Assembly (NCBI RefSeq): GCF_003589925.1
Contig: NZ_CP032382.1
Span: forward strand, 1,364,001 to 1,428,000
Direction of reading: 5' to 3'
Source: Chryseolinea soli
GTDB lineage: Bacteria; Bacteroidota; Bacteroidia; Cytophagales; Cyclobacteriaceae
Length of the DNA: 64,000 nucleotides
The notes beneath the pieces were generated by a model. The model did no database searches, was not told the origin of the DNA, and worked only from the letters and a program-made list of their open reading frames with translations. This document shows positions 17,121 to 26,662 of this stretch, one piece after another; within the stretch, counting starts at the first letter, position 1, and every line of letters starts with the position of its first letter. The translations under genes and the position numbers were made by a program.

Positions 17121-17573
17121 ATGATCGCAGTCATTCAACGCGTCTCGTCCGCGTCTGTCACCATTGAGCAGGTTGTTAAAGCTTCCATCGGCACGGGCCT
17201 TTTGGTTTTGGTAGGAATAGAAGACGCCGACAACGCCGAGGATATCGAGTGGCTGGCGGCGAAGATCGTGAACCTGCGCATTTTTGAAGACGACCAGGGC
17301 GTGATGAACGTGAGCGTGAAAGATGCCGGCGGCGACATGATCGTGGTGAGCCAGTTCACCCTGCACGCCAGCACCAAAAAGGGCAACCGACCATCCTATA
17401 TCAAAGCGGCCAAACCGGAGGTAGCGATACCGTTGTACCACCAGTTTGTGCAAGCCGTGGAAACGCAGCTCGCCAAAGCCGTGCAGACGGGTGAATTTGG
17501 CGCCGACATGAAAGTGGCCCTCCTCAACGACGGCCCCGTGACCATCATCATCGACACAAAAAACAAGACATGA
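17121..17573 (+). CDS. dtd: D-aminoacyl-tRNA deacylase
   Basis: A 150-residue protein, exactly the family length. The DTD fingerprint motifs SQFTLHAS and NDGPVTI (cross-subunit Gly-cisPro) are both present. The N-terminus [14 protein letters not shown] is canonical. It removes D-amino acids and glycine mischarged onto tRNA, acting as a proofreading step in the cytoplasm. The stop overlaps the start of the macrodomain gene. A TATTTTCG sequence just before the ATG hints at a nearly leaderless transcript. Confidence 0.94.
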   Translation: MIAVIQRVSSASVTIEQVVKASIGTGLLVLVGIEDADNAEDIEWLAAKIVNLRIFEDDQGVMNVSVKDAGGDMIVVSQFTLHASTKKGNRPSYIKAAKPEVAIPLYHQFVQAVETQLAKAVQTGEFGADMKVALLNDGPVTIIIDTKNKT

Positions 17574-18091
17574 CCTCCCTGGAATGCATTCAAGCCGACA
17601 TCACCACCCTGGAGGTGGATGCCATCGTGAATGCAGCCAACACGAGCTTGCTGGGCGGGGGCGGTGTGGACGGTGCCATCCATCGCAAAGCAGGTCCTCA
17701 ACTGTTGGAAGAATGCCGCGCCGTACGCAATCGCCAGGGAGGATGTCCCACGGGTGAAGCGGTGATCACCGGCGCAGGAAGGTTGCCCGCAAAATTTGTT
17801 ATCCATGCCGTCGGACCGGTGTGGCGCGGAACCCATCCAAAAACGGAAGAGTTGCTCGCCAGCGCCTATCGCCATAGCCTGGAATTGGCCGCGGCCAACC
17901 ATGTGAAGTCTATCGCCTTTCCCAATATCAGCACGGGGATCTATGGCTTTCCAAAACCGCGGGCAGCAGAGATCGCCATCGCGGAAGTGACCCGTTTTTT
18001 GGAGACGAATTCCTCCATCCAACAAGTGCTCTTCGTATGTTTTGATGAAGAGAATTTTGATATTTACAAAGCGATGCTGGGCCAGGCCTGA
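17570..18091 (+). CDS. Macrodomain protein, O-acetyl-ADP-ribose deacetylase-like
   Basis: A 173-residue single macrodomain of the MacroD/YmdB type. [23 protein letters not shown] carries the conserved Asn and the glycine loop that holds the distal ribose, and [12 protein letters not shown] is the second loop. Such enzymes hydrolyse O-acetyl-ADP-ribose or remove mono-ADP-ribose from proteins or nucleic acids. It overlaps dtd by 4 bases, so it is co-translated with a tRNA quality-control enzyme. The biological reason for the pairing is unknown. Confidence 0.9.
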   Translation: MTSLECIQADITTLEVDAIVNAANTSLLGGGGVDGAIHRKAGPQLLEECRAVRNRQGGCPTGEAVITGAGRLPAKFVIHAVGPVWRGTHPKTEELLASAYRHSLELAAANHVKSIAFPNISTGIYGFPKPRAAEIAIAEVTRFLETNSSIQQVLFVCFDEENFDIYKAMLGQA

Positions 18092-18136
18092 AGACGCACC
18101 GCTGTGATCTTTTTGTTTCATCCTCACCATCTCCCT

Positions 18137-18814
18137 ATGCGACGCCTGACACTTCTCCTTGTTATGTTCGTTTCCTTCTCATCGTTTGCCCAAAACAAAT
18201 ATGGCTTGAAGGCCACCACGCTGGCCGCATACAAAGAGACCGTGAAGGCCAACCCGGAAAAAGAATTGATCAATCTCGAAAAATTTGTGCCCGGTCTTGT
18301 GCTGGACATACGCTATGCGACCACCAATAATTTTACGGGCGAAAAGATCTACAACCTCGCCCGTGCCTATGCCCGCAAGCCCGTAGCCGAATCGCTGAAA
18401 AAAATCCAGGCCGATCTGAAGAAACAAGGATTGGGTATAAAGATCTTCGACGCCTACAGGCCCTACAAAGCCACGGTAAAATTTTACGAAGTCTATCACG
18501 ACACCACCTACGTGGCCTCCCCCTATCGCGGCTCGCGGCACAACCGCGGCTGTGCGCTCGACCTGACGGTGATCAATTTAAAAACCGGTGAAGAATTAAA
18601 GATGCCCACGGGGTTTGACTCTTTCAAAAAAGAAGCCTGGCCTACCTCGCCGGTGAGCGATCCCGAAATTCTGAAAAACAGAACGCTGCTCATCAACGCC
18701 ATGGAAAAACACGGCTTCAAAGTGAACGGCTCAGAGTGGTGGCACTATGATTTTATCGGCTGGAAAAAATACGAAGTGCTCGACATCGATTATGAAGAGC
18801 TGGAGGGGATCTAA
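18137..18814 (+). CDS. Secreted D-alanyl-D-alanine dipeptidase (VanX/DdpX-like, M15D)
   Basis: A 225-residue protein. The ATG at 18137 gives a clear signal peptide (RRLTLLLVMFVSFSSFAQ), while a GTG further upstream does not. Zinc-ligand motifs of the M15 family are present: SRHNRGCALD (SxHxxGxAxD) and EWWH (ExxWH). LVLDIRYATTNNF and FDAYRPYKA are VanX-like. The enzyme cleaves D-Ala-D-Ala. With a signal peptide it would act on peptidoglycan-derived dipeptide in the periplasm rather than confer vancomycin resistance. Confidence 0.87.
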   Translation: MRRLTLLLVMFVSFSSFAQNKYGLKATTLAAYKETVKANPEKELINLEKFVPGLVLDIRYATTNNFTGEKIYNLARAYARKPVAESLKKIQADLKKQGLGIKIFDAYRPYKATVKFYEVYHDTTYVASPYRGSRHNRGCALDLTVINLKTGEELKMPTGFDSFKKEAWPTSPVSDPEILKNRTLLINAMEKHGFKVNGSEWWHYDFIGWKKYEVLDIDYEELEGI

Positions 18815-18854
18815 TCGTACTTAAAAATATCTCTGCAAAGGAGTCCGGGACCGG

Positions 18855-19700
18855 TTATGGCAATGCTTTGAGAAACGCGATGCTCAGGGGAATCTGTTCC
18901 TCTGACCGAGACGATTCGTCTTCAATAAAGAAATGCTTGATGCCATTCTTTTTTGCTTCCTTCATGATCTCGGCAATTCCCACATCACCCATTCCCAACA
19001 CCACGTTCGACTCCACATCGGCATGACCGTTGTCGCTGTTGGGCGTGCCCGGCTTGCGGTCCTTTAAATGGAGCATCACAAAACGAGTAGGATATTTCTT
19101 CAACAACGCCACGGGATCTTGCCCGGGTTGCTTCACCCAAAACACATCCATTTGGAAATGCACAAATCGGGAATCGAATTTATCGACCATAGTATCGAAC
19201 AGCGTACCATTTTGATAGGGCTTAAACTCGAAGCCGTGTGGATGATAGCAGAGCAATAGACCGCTCTGTGCCATCACCCGGCCGGCGTTGTTAAAGACTG
19301 CCGCCGCCCTGTCTACATCGGCTATGTTAAAGGAATCTTCTTTGTGGGGGATCCAAAAACAAACGACATAACGCGCACCAAAAGCACGGGCCTCGTCGGC
19401 TACCGTTTGGGGAAATTTTTCGAGCCGGTCGAAGTCTGTGCCATAGCTCACCACGTTGAGATCGTTCTGCGCCAACAGCTTCATGAAGTCGGGGAAGGCC
19501 AGGCCATAGGTGCCCCCGATCTCGATTTCTTTGATGCCCATGTCCTTTACCTTCGCCATGGTGCCGGGCACATCTTTGGCAAACTGGTCTCTCAGGCTGT
19601 ACAGCTCCAGTCCGATTTCCTGGGCCGTGGCCCGGATACTGATAAAACTTGTGCAGGCGAGTATGAGAAATGTAATCTTGCTGAAACGGCCAAGGGTCAT
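18855..19700 (-). CDS. Secreted sugar phosphate isomerase/epimerase-like TIM barrel
   Basis: A 281-residue protein from the ATG at 19700 with a signal peptide (FSKITFLILACTSFISIRATAQ). The xylose isomerase-like TIM-barrel pattern is visible: GLELYSLRDQF, IKEIEIGGTYG, LLLCYHPHGFEF, QMDVFWVKQPGQD and MLHLKDR, with Glu/Asp/His metal ligands. Exported members of this family are common in Bacteroidota and act on polyols or sugars, some in 3-keto-sugar pathways. The substrate is not determinable. It is a single gene. Confidence 0.85.
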   Translation of the reverse strand: MTLGRFSKITFLILACTSFISIRATAQEIGLELYSLRDQFAKDVPGTMAKVKDMGIKEIEIGGTYGLAFPDFMKLLAQNDLNVVSYGTDFDRLEKFPQTVADEARAFGARYVVCFWIPHKEDSFNIADVDRAAAVFNNAGRVMAQSGLLLCYHPHGFEFKPYQNGTLFDTMVDKFDSRFVHFQMDVFWVKQPGQDPVALLKKYPTRFVMLHLKDRKPGTPNSDNGHADVESNVVLGMGDVGIAEIMKEAKKNGIKHFFIEDESSRSEEQIPLSIAFLKALP

Positions 19701-19785
19701 ACTTTCGGATATTATTGAGCGATGAAGATAAAAAATATGCCCGAACAAACAATTTTTTTACAATCACTGAGTTCAGGCCCGGCCA

Positions 19786-19822
19786 TAAAAAAAGGGTAAG
19801 GCCCTTTGCCCTACCCTATTTT
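19786..19822 (-). terminator. Terminator of the leu operon
   Basis: An imperfect hairpin pairs 19793-19798 with 19812-19817 and extends inward through GC pairs. On the minus strand it is followed by a U-tract encoded by the A-run at 19786-19793. It lies about 30 bases after the leuA stop, at the end of the leuCDBA unit. Confidence 0.75.
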
Positions 19823-19850
19823 ATGCTTTGCAAACCAATGCGATGCGGAT

Positions 19851-21014
19851 TTATTTCTGTACCAGGATGGGCGTATTGGCCACCAGGGTGATGAGGTCTT
19901 CATCCACCACATTCTTCTTTTCATCGGCCACCACCAGGAAGTTGTCATAAAGCTGGTCCAGCTCCGATTTGTTGGGTTGATAACCCAGCAATTCCAGACG
20001 GTGCTTCAGGGCCGCCCGGCCGCTGCGCGCGGTCAGGATGATCGAAGACGAAGGCACACCCACATCCGACGGGTTAATGATCTCATAATTTTCCGAATTT
20101 TTCAGGAAGCCGTCCTGGTGAATGCCCGACGAGTGTGCGAAGGCATTGGCGCCTACGATGGCCTTGTTGGGTTGCACCGGCATGCGCATCATCTCCGAAA
20201 CCAGTGTACTCAATTCATACAGCATGGTGGATTTGATGCCCGTGGTGAGGTCAAGGTCCTTATGCGTTTGCAGGATCATGGCCACTTCTTCCAGCGACGT
20301 GTTACCGGCGCGTTCGCCGATGCCGTTGATCGTGACTTCCGCCTGGCGTGCACCGTTCATCAGACCGGCAATGGTATTGGCCGTTGCCAGACCCAAGTCG
20401 TTGTGACAATGCACGGAGATGATCGCCTTGTCGATATTCTTAACATTATCGAAAAGATACTTGATGCGTTTGCCATACAGGTGGGGCAGGCAATAGCCAG
20501 TGGTGTCCGGAATGTTGACAACATCTGCACCCGCGGCGATCACCGCTTCCACCAATTGCGCGAGGAAGGCCAGGTCGGCGCGACCGGCATCTTCGGCAAA
20601 GAATTCCACTTCATAGCCCTTGGCTTTGGCATATTGCACCGCCCAGGCACCTTGCTCCATCACTTTTTCGCGCGTGCTGTTGAACTTGTGCTTGATGTGA
20701 ATGTCGGACGAACCGATGCCTGTGTGGATGCGGCCGCGTTTGGCGTGGTGCAGGGCTTCGGCAGCAACGTCAATATCTTCCTTGCGGGCGCGCGTGAGGG
20801 CACAAACGCTTACGTGCTTCACCGCCTTGGATATTTCTACCACCGAAAGAAAATCGCCGGGACTGGAGATGGGAAAGCCCGCCTCAATCACGTCGACTCC
20901 AAGCTCCTCGAGCTTTCGTGCCACCACGATCTTTTCATCGGTTGACAATTGACAGCCCGGCACTTGCTCTCCATCGCGGAGGGTAGTATCGAAGATTTGA
21001 ATTTTGTTGCTCAT
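19851..21014 (-). CDS. leuA: 2-isopropylmalate synthase (short form, catalytic region only)
   Basis: A 387-residue protein. The catalytic [12 protein letters not shown] motif is at residues 9-20 and the metal-binding HCHNDLGLA is present. The protein stops after the helical subdomains and lacks the roughly 110-residue C-terminal allosteric domain of classical LeuA. It condenses acetyl-CoA with 2-oxoisovalerate, the first committed step of leucine synthesis. It is the last gene of leuCDBA, 48 bases after leuB. Because of the missing domain, homocitrate or citramalate synthase activity must be kept in mind, but the operon strongly favours leuA. Confidence 0.9.
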   Translation of the reverse strand: MSNKIQIFDTTLRDGEQVPGCQLSTDEKIVVARKLEELGVDVIEAGFPISSPGDFLSVVEISKAVKHVSVCALTRARKEDIDVAAEALHHAKRGRIHTGIGSSDIHIKHKFNSTREKVMEQGAWAVQYAKAKGYEVEFFAEDAGRADLAFLAQLVEAVIAAGADVVNIPDTTGYCLPHLYGKRIKYLFDNVKNIDKAIISVHCHNDLGLATANTIAGLMNGARQAEVTINGIGERAGNTSLEEVAMILQTHKDLDLTTGIKSTMLYELSTLVSEMMRMPVQPNKAIVGANAFAHSSGIHQDGFLKNSENYEIINPSDVGVPSSSIILTARSGRAALKHRLELLGYQPNKSELDQLYDNFLVVADEKKNVVDEDLITLVANTPILVQK

Positions 21015-21062
21015 ACTTTTTTATTTTATGGTTGGCCCGTCAACAACGGACCGGGGGTTTTA

Positions 21063-22169
21063 TTATGCGTTTGCTTTTTGATCGACCGAGACCAGCATCC
21101 GGATCTGGTTGCACACCACGTTGCCCATCACTTCGGTGCCCAATATTTTTTCATGGGGCGTGTTGGCGTCGGCAATGTCGCGGGTGCGGTAACCTTCTTT
21201 CAGCGTTTGCTCCACGGCTTTGATCACCGTGTCGGCTTCTTCTTTCAATCCGAAAGAGATATCCAATAACAATGCAGCCGAAAGAATGGAGGCCAACGGG
21301 TTGGCTATCCCTTTTCCGGTGATGTCGTGCGCACTGCCGTGGATGGGTTCGTACAAGCCTACGGTATCGCCTACCGATGCAGAGGCCAGCATGCCCATAG
21401 ACCCGGCAATTTGTGAAGCCTCGTCGGTGAGGATGTCGCCGAAAAGATTTCCGGTCACCACCACGTCGAAGCTCTTCGGGTTTTGGATGAGCTTCATGGC
21501 CGCAGCGTCTACGAACATGTGCTCTACCTTGACATCCGGATATTGCTTCGCCACTTCCTGTACTACCTCTCTCCACAGGCGCGAGCTTTCCAGCACGTTG
21601 GCCTTGTCTACGGAAGTAAGTTTCTTGCTGCGGGTTTGCGCCGCTTTGAAAGCTTTGTGCGCGATGCGTTCTACTTCATAGCGGGAGTAGATCATCGTGT
21701 CGTAGGCGGTGTCGTTGTTGTCTTTGCGGCCGCGTTCGCCGAAATACACATCGCCGGTCAGTTCGCGGAAGAAAAGAATGTCGGCGCCTTTCAGGATCTC
21801 GGGTTTGATGCTGGAAGCTTCCAGCAATTCATCAAAAAGTTTTATGGGGCGCAGGTTGGCATAGAGGCCCAGTTCCTTGCGCATCTTCAGCAGGCCTTGC
21901 TCGGGGCGGATCTTTGCCGAAGGGTCGTTGTCATATTTGGGGTGACCTACTGCACCAAACAATATGGCGTCGCAGTTCTTCAACTTCGTCAGTGTTTCGT
22001 CGGGCAGCGGGTTGCCGGTGGCTTCGATGGCTTCGTGGCCGATGAGGGCCTCGTCGAAAATAAAATCATGTCCGAAGCAATCAGCGATTTGTTCCAGCAC
22101 TTTTTTGCCGCTTTCGGTTACTTCTTTGCCGATGCCGTCGCCGGGAAGTATGGTAATTTTTTTCTTCAT
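21063..22169 (-). CDS. leuB: 3-isopropylmalate dehydrogenase
   Basis: A 368-residue protein. ILPGDGIGKEV at the N-terminus, the GAVGHPKYD motif, the active-site region ERGRKDNN and the C-terminal EPIHGSAHDITGKGIANP together define the isocitrate/isopropylmalate dehydrogenase family, and the HGSAHDI motif marks the leucine branch. It performs NAD-dependent oxidative decarboxylation of 3-isopropylmalate. It starts 4 bases after the leuD stop, so the two are tightly coupled. Confidence 0.95.
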   Translation of the reverse strand: MKKKITILPGDGIGKEVTESGKKVLEQIADCFGHDFIFDEALIGHEAIEATGNPLPDETLTKLKNCDAILFGAVGHPKYDNDPSAKIRPEQGLLKMRKELGLYANLRPIKLFDELLEASSIKPEILKGADILFFRELTGDVYFGERGRKDNNDTAYDTMIYSRYEVERIAHKAFKAAQTRSKKLTSVDKANVLESSRLWREVVQEVAKQYPDVKVEHMFVDAAAMKLIQNPKSFDVVVTGNLFGDILTDEASQIAGSMGMLASASVGDTVGLYEPIHGSAHDITGKGIANPLASILSAALLLDISFGLKEEADTVIKAVEQTLKEGYRTRDIADANTPHEKILGTEVMGNVVCNQIRMLVSVDQKANA

Positions 22170-22173
22170 CTTT

Positions 22174-22761
22174 TTAATGTACTAATTCAAAATGACGGAT
22201 CTCATCGCGCAAGCTCAACAGGTAGTCGATGTCGTCGTAGCCGTTGGCGAGGCATGTTTTTTTGTAAGCGTTGATGTCGAACGATTCGGACGAGCCGTCT
22301 TCCAGCGTAACTTTTTGTTGCGGCAGGTCTACCGTGATCGTAGTCGCGGGATTTTTTTCGATGGCGGCGAAGATCTTCTTTAAGAACTCATCCGAAACCT
22401 GCACGGGCAACAGCGCATTGTTCAGGGCGTTGTTCTTGAAGATGTCGGCAAAGAAGCTGGAGATCACGACTCGGAATCCATAGTCATAGATAGACCATGC
22501 GGCGTGCTCGCGGCTGCTGCCACAACCGAAGTTTTTGCCGGCGACCAAGATTTTGCCGGTATACGTTCCGTTGTTCAGGATGAAATCCGCTTTCGGTGTG
22601 TTGTCGCTGTTGTAGCGCCAGTCGCGGAAGAGGTTTTCGCCAAAGCCTTCGCGCGTGGTGGCTTTCAGAAAGCGCGCGGGAATGATCTGGTCCGTATCAA
22701 TATTTTCGATCGGCAGGGGCACTGCCGGACTTTTCAATGTGGTGAATTTTTCTTTCGACAT
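22174..22761 (-). CDS. leuD: 3-isopropylmalate dehydratase small subunit
   Basis: A 195-residue protein. [13 protein letters not shown] near the N-terminus and [10 protein letters not shown] in the swivel domain are the LeuD signatures. It pairs with LeuC to isomerise 2- and 3-isopropylmalate. It lies 28 bases after leuC and 4 bases before leuB in the same transcript. Confidence 0.95.
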   Translation of the reverse strand: MSKEKFTTLKSPAVPLPIENIDTDQIIPARFLKATTREGFGENLFRDWRYNSDNTPKADFILNNGTYTGKILVAGKNFGCGSSREHAAWSIYDYGFRVVISSFFADIFKNNALNNALLPVQVSDEFLKKIFAAIEKNPATTITVDLPQQKVTLEDGSSESFDINAYKKTCLANGYDDIDYLLSLRDEIRHFELVH

Positions 22762-22789
22762 ACGATTTCTCTTTCCTTAATTTTTTTGA

Positions 22790-24199
22790 TTACACCAGGC
22801 TGCGCACATCCGTTACTTTACCCGTGATGGCGGCGGCCGCGGCACTGAGCGGGCTGGCCAGGAAGGTGCGTGACTTCGGCCCCTGGCGTCCTTCAAAATT
22901 CCGGTTCGATGTGCTGATGCAATATTTGCCGGCGGGGATCTTGTCTTCATTCATCCCCAAACATGCCGAGCAGCCGGGTTGACGCAATTGGAATCCTGCG
23001 GCTTCAAAAATTTTATCGAGTCCTTCCTCGCGCGCCTGATTTTCTACTTGCTTCGATCCAGGCACCACCCAAACTTCTACATTCTCGGCTTTCTTCTTGC
23101 CCTCCACCATCTTGGCCACCAGGCGCAGGTCTTCGATGCGCGCGTTGGTACAGCTTCCGATAAAAACATAATCCACGGACTTGCCTAAGATGGCTGAACC
23201 CGGTTCGAGGCCCATGTATTCAAGCGACTTGGTGAACGACGTTTGTTCGCTGATGTCTTTCAACTCATTCACCGTAGGAATGCGGTCTGTCACTTTGATG
23301 CCCATGCCGGGGTTGGTGCCGTAGGTGATCATCGGTGCTATGTCGGCTGCGTCGTAAGACAACTCCAGGTCGTAGTGGGCGTTGTCGTCGGATTTCAATT
23401 GTCTCCATTGTTCCACCAGGCGATCGAACGTCTCGCCTTGAGGTGCGAATTTTCTTCCCTTGATATAATCGAACGTGATTTGGTCGGGTGCGATCAGGCC
23501 GCCGCGTGCGCCCATCTCGATGCTCATGTTGCAAATGGTCATGCGCGCCTCCATGGACAGACTGCGAATGGCATCGCCGGCATATTCCACAAAATATCCC
23601 GTGGCCCCGCTGGCCGAAAGCTTTGCGATGATGTACAGGATAATATCTTTTGCTACTACGCCTTTGCTCAACTTGCCGTTGATCTCGATCTTCATGGTCT
23701 TGGGGCGATACTGCAGCACGCATTGTGTGCCGAGCACTTGCTCCACTTCGCTGGTGCCGATACCAAACGCAATATTTCCAAACGCACCGTGCGTCGAGGT
23801 GTGACTGTCGCCACAGACGATGGTCATGCCGGGCAACGTCAACCCCAGTTCGGGGCCGATGATGTGCACGATGCCCTGGTAGGGATGACCCAGGTCATAA
23901 AGTTCCACGCCAAATTCGGCGCAGTTTTTCCGGAGGGTTTCCACCTGGTGGCGCGACAACGCTTCCTTGATGGGGAGGTGTTGGTTTAGGGTGGGCACGT
24001 TGTGATCGGCCGTGGCCGTGGTGCGCGCTGGGTTGAATACTTTCACGCCTCTTTTGCGGAGGCCGTCAAATGCTTGCGGGCTGGTGACTTCGTGAATGAA
24101 ATGACGGTCGATGTACAGGGCATCGGGATGGCCTTCGCTGCTCTTCACCACGTGGGCATCCCAGATCTTGTCGAATAATGTTTTTTGTTGTGGCATCAT
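22790..24199 (-). CDS. leuC: 3-isopropylmalate dehydratase large subunit
   Basis: A 469-residue protein. The start is one of two adjacent ATGs at 24199/24196 ([18 protein letters not shown]); a TTG nine codons upstream looks unlikely. Cluster-ligand cysteines are visible in FIGSCTNAR and GCSACLGMN, and [12 protein letters not shown] is the aconitase-family substrate motif. It binds a [4Fe-4S] cluster and forms the enzyme with LeuD. It is the first gene of leuCDBA and is preceded by a roughly 300-base leader with a strong hairpin. Confidence 0.95.
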   Translation of the reverse strand: MMPQQKTLFDKIWDAHVVKSSEGHPDALYIDRHFIHEVTSPQAFDGLRKRGVKVFNPARTTATADHNVPTLNQHLPIKEALSRHQVETLRKNCAEFGVELYDLGHPYQGIVHIIGPELGLTLPGMTIVCGDSHTSTHGAFGNIAFGIGTSEVEQVLGTQCVLQYRPKTMKIEINGKLSKGVVAKDIILYIIAKLSASGATGYFVEYAGDAIRSLSMEARMTICNMSIEMGARGGLIAPDQITFDYIKGRKFAPQGETFDRLVEQWRQLKSDDNAHYDLELSYDAADIAPMITYGTNPGMGIKVTDRIPTVNELKDISEQTSFTKSLEYMGLEPGSAILGKSVDYVFIGSCTNARIEDLRLVAKMVEGKKKAENVEVWVVPGSKQVENQAREEGLDKIFEAAGFQLRQPGCSACLGMNEDKIPAGKYCISTSNRNFEGRQGPKSRTFLASPLSAAAAAITGKVTDVRSLV

Positions 24200-24259
24200 G
24201 TCTGGTCGGTGAGCTTTTTGTAACAAGTGTTAGTTTGCTCTACGCTGGTTAAAATGAAA

Positions 24260-24293
24260 CCGCCCCGTCCTGATTTTTTTCGGGACGGGGCGG
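24260..24293 (-). promoter_or_regulatory. Terminator-like attenuator hairpin in the leu operon leader
   Basis: A perfect 11-bp GC-rich stem pairs 24260-24270 with 24283-24293 around a 12-base loop. Read on the minus strand it is followed by UUUCAUUUU and then, about 60 bases on, the leuC start. No gene ends nearby, so it sits in the leuC 5' leader, as an attenuator would. A TATTTTTG box at 24507-24500 (minus) could be the promoter, giving a leader of nearly 300 bases. A convincing leader peptide was not found. Confidence 0.5.
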
Positions 24294-24534
24294 AATATAA
24301 AGTCGTTATGTTATGGATCGATCTCCGGAGAGATTTTAGCCTTCTTTTTTAAAAAATTATTGCGAGAGGATTTGGATTCACGAAGATGAGGAAAGTTACG
24401 GCCTACATCAACGAATTGTTAAAAAATTTTTATCCGCGCTAACAAGTGTATGGTAGCGAAAAAGCCTTCACACGTTTGAAATTTAAAGGATTTGCCGTTC
24501 AAAAATATCCGGCGCGTGCCAAGCTTTTTTGGCA

Positions 24535-24945
24535 TTAAACATCCATGGCGTCGTACACGATCACCTTCTCCCAAAGGTGCGAGCAGTTCTCGATAAATTT
24601 CAAGTGGATGGGATGCGTTTGGTAGGTGGCTTGCCCTGCGAGATCGTCGAAAAGCATGAGCTCGGAGGCACTGTAGCTGTTGTCTACTACGTCGCGTTTT
24701 TCCGTGCTGGCCGGTACGCCGATGTGAAGCTTTTTAATGGTCTCGATCTTTTCGAGCGTGCGCAGTCCTTCGAGGAGTTTTTGCAGGTCTTCTTTCGAGT
24801 CGCGGTTCTTCAGCCAGAAGAACACGTGGTGGGCCAGTTGTTTTTTATCTTTCTTGGTTTCCATAGTTGTGGTCGATGCAGAAGCGGCGCCGGCGGTTAA
24901 TACGGCAGCGCTGGCCAGAAAGGTACGACGGTTTTGTTTTTCCAT
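24535..24945 (-). CDS. Dabb-family (stress-responsive A/B barrel) protein with Tat-like signal
   Basis: A 136-residue protein from the ATG at 24945. The N-terminus NRRTFLASAAVLTAGAASA looks like a twin-arginine signal, so export in folded form is likely. The mature part is a single Dabb ferredoxin-like barrel: LAHHVFFWLKN opens the first strand and IVYDAMDV closes the last. Dabb domains dimerise, and some are enzymes (olivetolic acid cyclase type) while others are stress proteins. It is a single gene, and a small hairpin (24517-24534) follows the stop. Confidence 0.8.
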   Translation of the reverse strand: MEKQNRRTFLASAAVLTAGAASASTTTMETKKDKKQLAHHVFFWLKNRDSKEDLQKLLEGLRTLEKIETIKKLHIGVPASTEKRDVVDNSYSASELMLFDDLAGQATYQTHPIHLKFIENCSHLWEKVIVYDAMDV

Positions 24946-25076
24946 AGCTAGAGTTTTGAGGGAAGTAAGATAGGCAATAATAGAAAATTCTTTCTCTGAT
25001 TCGAGAGGCTTCACTGATTTTCTTTCTGTAGATTCAAACCTTACGCTAACTATAAAACAAAAAAACTTTTGTGATT

Positions 25077-26102
25077 ATGAATAAAACCAGTAAACATGTT
25101 GTACGCCTCCTGATGTTGTTGGCGATTGTTTTTCTCGCAAATTGTGCAGGAAAAGACGGTGATCCAGGACCTGCCGGTAAAGATGGTTCGAACGGGGTCG
25201 ATGGCAAGGATGGAACCAATGGGACGAACGGGACCAATGGAACAGATGGAACCAACGGGCCATCTACATTTATTACAACCGCAGGGGGTATTAAAGGAAC
25301 AGTTTCCGGGAATCGAAGAGACGGAACGGCCTTTTCGGAGGCTTTCAACTATAATCTCGCCACTGAAAAAGGAGGCGTGGTCAAAGTCCCGCAAACCGGT
25401 ATTTCCCTAATCGAATTTACACGGTATGGTGAACCCGGTGCAGACCGACACATGACCATGGTATTGAAGTATGAAAAGAACTCAATCTCCGTACTGCGCG
25501 AAAACCTACGCGCTTTTCTGGCTTATCCCGATATGTGGTTTTCTTTCTCAAAAGAATTACCGGGTAATTCATTGTTCTCGTTTTCATCCTATGCCAACTT
25601 TAACGATATCACTGCCTATTGGCCGATTAGTCCCGCCGAAAACGATGCGAAGTATCATTTCGAATTTGAATTTGACGCTTTCACCGGTCGCGTGTTGCCA
25701 ACCACTGCGGCTAACACCGTTGCAGAATATGCATTCAACATAAGAGGTGGCGCCTTCGCCTACTATCAATATGGCGAAAATGGCGGCGCTTTCGATAAGA
25801 TAAAGAACGCCGATGGAACTGAATCGACTTCAACCCTTTATGATGAACTTGTTCTGAACGAAGATGACAAGCTGATTTTTAAACGCTCAGGGGTAGACCT
25901 CTCCAGTACTGAGTTTATTCCTGCCGATAAATTAGATATCTCAAACTACTCTTTTGACACCACGACCGGCGCTTTAAAATTTGATTTCGTGCTTCAAGTT
26001 GCAGGCGTTACGCGATTTAATGCAACGCTTCATCCTTATACCGTTACAGGTCAGGTGGATGTTATCATCTACAGTAATTTTGGTTCCCGAGAAAGAAACT
26101 AA
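25077..26102 (+). CDS. Collagen-like repeat lipoprotein
   Basis: A 341-residue protein from the ATG at 25077. A lipoprotein signal ends at LANCAG (Cys23). It is followed at once by 13 Gly-X-Y triplets (GKD GDP GPA ... GTN GTD GTN GPS), a collagen-like stalk. The remaining roughly 280 residues are a beta-rich Tyr/Phe domain I cannot assign. It should be displayed on the outer membrane with the stalk holding the domain off the surface. The Gly-Thr-Asn triplets form a short DNA repeat prone to length change. A strong terminator follows. Confidence 0.82.
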   Translation: MNKTSKHVVRLLMLLAIVFLANCAGKDGDPGPAGKDGSNGVDGKDGTNGTNGTNGTDGTNGPSTFITTAGGIKGTVSGNRRDGTAFSEAFNYNLATEKGGVVKVPQTGISLIEFTRYGEPGADRHMTMVLKYEKNSISVLRENLRAFLAYPDMWFSFSKELPGNSLFSFSSYANFNDITAYWPISPAENDAKYHFEFEFDAFTGRVLPTTAANTVAEYAFNIRGGAFAYYQYGENGGAFDKIKNADGTESTSTLYDELVLNEDDKLIFKRSGVDLSSTEFIPADKLDISNYSFDTTTGALKFDFVLQVAGVTRFNATLHPYTVTGQVDVIIYSNFGSRERN

Positions 26103-26108
26103 CTCACC

Positions 26109-26135
26109 AGGAGGTCTTCGGACCTCCTTTTTTTT
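26109..26135 (+). terminator. Rho-independent terminator of the collagen-like gene
   Basis: A perfect 8-bp stem (26109-26116 with 26121-26128) with a TTCG tetraloop is followed by eight T. It starts 7 bases after the stop codon. Confidence 0.93.
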
Positions 26136-26181
26136 CATTCGTCAAATTTGCTGTTCTTCGGTTCGTTCGCGTCCGGTTACT

Positions 26182-26565
26182 TTAAATCGTTATCTCGATC
26201 CTATTTCCATCCGGATCCAACACCACGCTTTCGTAGTAACCATCGCCCGTGATACGTGGTTCTCCTACAATCCTGTAGCCGTCTTCTCGCAATTGTTCCG
26301 TCAGCGTGTCGACCGTTGCTTTGTCGCCCACCGCGATGGCCAAGTGCGTCAGCCCCAGGGTTTCTTCCTCCAGAGCATGTGGGGGAATGCCCATTTTTTG
26401 CATGATCTCAATCCGGCTTCCTTCTGAGAAAGAAAGAAAATAGGATTGGAAATGCTTTTTGGCGTTGGTGTATTTTTCGCCAGCCTTCGCTTTGAAATAA
26501 TGCTCGTAGAAAACTTTCAGCTTTTCAATGTCTGTGGTGTAGAGCGCGATGTGGTCGATTTTCAT
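26182..26565 (-). CDS. VOC-family (glyoxalase/bleomycin-resistance fold) protein
   Basis: A 127-residue protein with the paired beta-alpha-beta-beta-beta modules of the vicinal oxygen chelate fold. IDHIALYTTDIEKLKVFYEHYF opens the first module with a metal-ligand His, LTHLAIAV opens the second, and ESVVLDPDGNRIEI closes with the metal-ligand Glu. Two His and two Glu fit a metalloenzyme such as a lactoylglutathione lyase relative. The substrate is not known. Confidence 0.87.
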   Translation of the reverse strand: MKIDHIALYTTDIEKLKVFYEHYFKAKAGEKYTNAKKHFQSYFLSFSEGSRIEIMQKMGIPPHALEEETLGLTHLAIAVGDKATVDTLTEQLREDGYRIVGEPRITGDGYYESVVLDPDGNRIEITI

Positions 26566-26589
26566 AGGAGAAAAGGTTAAACCGCCTCA

Positions 26590-26662
26590 CCTTCGCTAAA
26601 GCTTCGGCGAGCAAAGAAAGTTTTATTTCAGGCAGGCCTGCTTTCGTTAAAGCTTCTGCAGG
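26590..26662. repeat. Dispersed palindromic repeat, locus 1 (AAGCTT-centred)
   Basis: Two AAGCTT-centred imperfect palindromes lie between the VOC gene and the flavoprotein gene. The first unit (26590-26612) matches, in reverse complement, the unit at 46732-46754 in 21 of 23 positions. The second unit overlaps the last codons (Leu-Gln-Lys-Leu-stop) of the gene ending at 26647. The arrangement recalls REP/BIME elements. Confidence 0.6.

Noticed and set aside
18855..19700. Leucine operon extension to the TIM-barrel gene
   Set aside because: A terminator separates leuA from it, and it has a signal peptide unlike biosynthetic enzymes of the pathway.
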